A stretch of 64,000 nucleotides of DNA. It comes from Martinezella lusitana. Its GTDB lineage: Bacteria > Pseudomonadota > Alphaproteobacteria > Rhizobiales > Rhizobiaceae. The stretch is taken from contig NZ_JAFEVL010000075.1 in assembly GCF_016901135.1 (NCBI RefSeq), positions 124,001-188,000 of the forward strand. The letters are read 5' to 3'. Shown here piece after piece: positions 61,587-64,000 of the stretch; positions within the stretch are counted from its first letter, which is position 1; each line of letters starts with the position of its first letter. The notes under the pieces are model-generated. The model had not been told where the DNA came from and ran no database searches. It saw only the letters and a list, made by a program, of their open reading frames with translations. A program made the translations under genes and the position numbers.

Positions 61587-62396
61587 TCAACCCAACAATG
61601 GGTTCAGGGTCGCTGCCTTTTTCGATGCCGGCCGCCTGGCTTTCACGTCAGCTTCGGACATCTTTGCAGCTTGCGCCCTGCCCTTCCACAGCGGCAGGCC
61701 GACGGATTGCGACACGGCCGGATCAGCCGTGAAGACGGGATAACCACGCTCCAGCAGCCGCTCGAGAATTTCGCGATCCTTGCGCACATGCAGCCGAGCG
61801 AGATTTTCCTGATTGTAGACATGTCCGCCGGAATCGGGGTTGATCCCGGTGATGATCACTTCGGTCGCACCGTTATAGAGTGCGAAGAGCACGGCATTGA
61901 TGCCATTTGAGCATTTATCGTCGGCGCCCAGTTCGCTGCATTTTACGCCGCCGACCCGGTCCAGAAGTGCCATGCGCTTGTAGCGATCAACGATCTCAAG
62001 CCTGTCGTAACGGTAGTTGAACGCCTTCAGCCCCTCTTCCAACCGCTGGAGCTCCTTCCGCCACAGCAGGACGTAAAGCATCTTCGTGCGCTCGCCATTC
62101 AGAATGCGGCGTACTTCGACGGCGTTGGTGTTCGTTCCCTCGATCTGGTTGAACTGAACGAGGGTGACGTCCGGAACCTCAATCCCCCAGGCTTTCGTCA
62201 CCACCTGCGAGCCATTGATGGTGATTACCCGGAAGGTCTCGTCGAAATCCGCGGGCTTATTTGACACCGGCGCGGATCCGACCACGAGTACAGGCCCCCG
62301 AAAAGGCTTCGCCAGGACGGGCGGTTTTGGCCGGGACAGATGATACTTGATCTGTCTATAGATATGCTTCTTCAGTTCCGTGAATTGAACAGCCAT
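61587..62396 (-). CDS. Unrecognised protein with sialyltransferase-like motifs
   Basis: 269 residues, soluble, basic N-terminus (ELKKHIYRQIKYHLSRPKPP). GPVLVVGSAPVSNK followed by FRVITINGSQ resembles the start of GT29/GT42 sialyltransferase or motility-accessory folds, where a nucleotide-sugar loop is GSGPS-like. CSNGINAVLFALYNGATEVIITGINPDSGG resembles the second conserved segment. The C-terminus is Lys/Arg/Ala-rich. I do not know the family, and enzymatic activity is a guess. It stands between ldcA and glpK on the same strand. Confidence 0.55.
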   Translation of the reverse strand: MAVQFTELKKHIYRQIKYHLSRPKPPVLAKPFRGPVLVVGSAPVSNKPADFDETFRVITINGSQVVTKAWGIEVPDVTLVQFNQIEGTNTNAVEVRRILNGERTKMLYVLLWRKELQRLEEGLKAFNYRYDRLEIVDRYKRMALLDRVGGVKCSELGADDKCSNGINAVLFALYNGATEVIITGINPDSGGHVYNQENLARLHVRKDREILERLLERGYPVFTADPAVSQSVGLPLWKGRAQAAKMSEADVKARRPASKKAATLNPLLG

Positions 62397-62566
62397 TGCG
62401 CGCCTTGTCGTCTCCCAGAAGGCGTTGGTCCAATGAAGGACTTATTCCGCGAAGGGTGATTCGAAGCACCCACGGCGCAAGTATCGCTGCTCTTCTTTAT
62501 ATAAGTAAAATAAAGAAATCTTACACGGCATAACCTGCGGTGACGCGTAGCCGGCTAAGATGGTCC
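62397..62566. other. Intergenic region between glpK and the orphan gene
   Basis: 170 bp, AT-rich near 62495-62520. It probably includes the end of the glpK transcript and the promoter of the orphan gene; no terminator hairpin or operator is clear. Confidence 0.3.
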
Positions 62567-64000
62567 CTACCGTGCACTCAAGGTACGCGCCACCGCGTTT
62601 TTCCATCCCTTCAGCTTGGCATTTCGCGTCTTGTCGTCCATGTCAGGCTCGAATCTCCGGTCGCGCGCCCAGGCCTTGGCGAAGCCGGCACGGTCGGGCC
62701 ACACGCCGGCGCGACTGCCCGCGAGCCACGCAGCACCTAGGGCCGTGGTTTCCAGAATGGTGGGACGGTCGACGGGCGCGTCGAGCAGATCGGCGAGCCG
62801 CTGCATCGTCCAATCGGAGGCGACCATGCCGCCGTCAACGCGCAGCACCGTGTCCTGGCCGCTGCCATTGCGCCAATCCTTGTGCATGGCGTCCAGCAGG
62901 TCGCGCGACTGGTAGCAGACGGCCTCCAGCGCCGCGCGGACGATTTCCTCCGGCCCGGTATTGCGCGTAAGCCCGAAAATCGCGCCGCGTGCATCCGGAT
63001 CCCAATAGGGCGCGCCGAGGCCAGTGAAGGCCGGCACGAGATAAACCTCCTGCATCGGATCGGCCTTGGCCGCCAGCTCGCCGGAATCGGAGGCACGTTT
63101 GATTGTCTTCAGCCCGTCGCGGAGCCATTGCACGGCGGCTCCGGCGATGAAGATCGAGCCCTCCAGCGCATAGGTCGTTTCGCCGTTCAGCCGGTAGGCG
63201 ATCGTCGTCAGCAGCCGGTTCCTGGAGCGGACCATGTCCGCGCCGGTGTTGAGCAGCGCGAAGCAGCCGGTGCCGTAGGTAGATTTCATCATGCCGCGCT
63301 CGAAGCAGGCCTGCCCGATCGTCGCCGCCTGCTGGTCGCCGGCAACGCCGAGGATCGGGATCGCGGCGCCGAAGAGCGACGGATCGGTGATGCCGAAATC
63401 GGCGGCGCAATCCTTCACGTCAGGCAGCATCGCAGCCGGGACGCGCAGGATGTCGAGCAACTGCCTATCCCATTCGTTGCTGCCGATATTGTACATCAGC
63501 GTCCGCGAGGCATTGGTCGCATCGGTGACGAAGCTCTTGCCCTCAGTCAGCCGCCAGATCAAGAACGTGTCGATCGTGCCGAAGCACAGGTTGCCCTTGC
63601 CGGCGCGCGCACGGGCGCCCTTCACATTGGTGAGCAGCCACGACAGTTTGGTGCCTGAGAAATAAGGGTCAAGCAGCAGGCCGGTGTGGCGGGTAAAGAG
63701 CTTTTCAAGATCCTGGCGCTTCAGCTTCTCGCAATAGCTTGCCGTGCGGCGATCCTGCCAGACGATGGCATTGTGGATCGGCTTGCCCGTCTCGCGATCC
63801 CAGACCACGACGGTCTCGCGCTGGTTGGTGATACCGAGTGCGGCGATGTCCTTGGCCGTGATGCCGGCAGCCTCGATGGCCTTGCGGGCGGTGAAGAGGA
63901 CGGATGACCAGATCTCTTCGGGATCGTGCTCGACCCAGCCCGGCCTCGGATAATGCTGGGTGAATTCCTTCTGTCCGACGCCGGCAACCTTCATCTTGCC
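62567..64000 (-). CDS. glpK: Glycerol kinase (5' end cut by window)
   Basis: 478 codons are present; the frame continues past the window edge, so about 20 N-terminal residues (the first phosphate-binding loop) are missing. It phosphorylates glycerol to sn-glycerol-3-phosphate. FGGY family marks: WVEHDPEEIWSSV, ITNQRETVVVWDRETGKPIHNAIVWQDRRT, KSTYGTGCFALLNTG, and TGLGAPYWDPDARGAIFGLTRNTG. Other glp genes are not in view. Confidence 0.95.
   Translation of the reverse strand, partial: GKMKVAGVGQKEFTQHYPRPGWVEHDPEEIWSSVLFTARKAIEAAGITAKDIAALGITNQRETVVVWDRETGKPIHNAIVWQDRRTASYCEKLKRQDLEKLFTRHTGLLLDPYFSGTKLSWLLTNVKGARARAGKGNLCFGTIDTFLIWRLTEGKSFVTDATNASRTLMYNIGSNEWDRQLLDILRVPAAMLPDVKDCAADFGITDPSLFGAAIPILGVAGDQQAATIGQACFERGMMKSTYGTGCFALLNTGADMVRSRNRLLTTIAYRLNGETTYALEGSIFIAGAAVQWLRDGLKTIKRASDSGELAAKADPMQEVYLVPAFTGLGAPYWDPDARGAIFGLTRNTGPEEIVRAALEAVCYQSRDLLDAMHKDWRNGSGQDTVLRVDGGMVASDWTMQRLADLLDAPVDRPTILETTALGAAWLAGSRAGVWPDRAGFAKAWARDRRFEPDMDDKTRNAKLKGWKNAVARTLSAR

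Noticed and set aside
1..64000. CRISPR arrays, rRNA, tRNA, IS transposases, integrases
   Set aside because: Looked for along the window and none recognised; the only repeats are the palindromic elements listed and the padR duplication.

Overview
This window looks like a chromosomal segment of a Rhizobium-type alphaproteobacterium (Rhizobiaceae). The evidence is the high-GC rhizobial codon style together with a fused trpE(G) behind a leaderless trpL peptide, a BacA/SbmA peptide transporter, the choXWV choline importer, a NolR-like ArsR regulator with NolR-type binding motifs, bluB, an IRO-box (RirA-type) site on a TonB receptor, and rhizobial palindromic repeats. The genes are ordinary core and accessory genes, with no phage, IS element, CRISPR array, rRNA or tRNA that I could recognise. 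Both ends cut genes: an ABC exporter on the left and glpK on the right.

Layout. 1-14.7 kb: ABC exporter, leuA with a leucine-rich leader peptide, benE, a decayed deoR gene, a GreA-type factor, a MYG1 hydrolase, a clpP paralogue, a DUF2076 protein, queF with a cation-efflux gene, bluB, a DUF2459 protein, and trpE(G) with its trpL attenuator. 14.7-18.2 kb: a lower-GC DUF4062 gene bracketed by two inverted copies of a structured palindromic repeat, then an ABC-F ATPase gene with a short upstream ORF and a sequestered ribosome-binding site. 18.2-30.9 kb: TonB receptor with iron box, extensin-like protein, isoaspartyl-methyltransferase-like protein, fhs, membrane proteins, a LuxR-type solo, a DUF2333 pair, cytochrome c, thymidine kinase. 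31-39.4 kb: choXWV, a PNPOx-like protein, NolR-like regulator, omega-aminotransferase, adenine deaminase, a toxin-antitoxin pair. 39.4-49 kb: alpha-glucosidase, oppABCDF peptide importer, KdgK-like kinase, GT4 glycosyltransferase. 49-64 kb: OhrR, der with a TPR membrane protein, NnrU-like protein, polysaccharide deacetylase, bacA, a PadR regulator with a duplicated operator/start region, a second methionine aminopeptidase, acetyltransferase, DoxX, an AHSA1 / ECF42 / YCII cluster, LD-carboxypeptidase, a glycosyltransferase-like orphan, glpK.

The strongest theme is RNA-level control by short leader peptides. Three separate loci (leuA, trpE(G), ABC-F) carry a small ORF followed by mutually exclusive or SD-sequestering base-pairing. 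The trp case is established in rhizobia. The leu case fits classical attenuation but lacks an obvious U-run terminator. The ABC-F case has the layout of an erm-like, ribosome-stalling translational attenuator and is the most interesting candidate for an undescribed regulatory system here. Other points worth attention are the DUF4062 gene between inverted structured repeats, the 111-bp offset duplication at the padR start, and a LuxR-type protein lacking the acyl-homoserine-lactone-binding residues.
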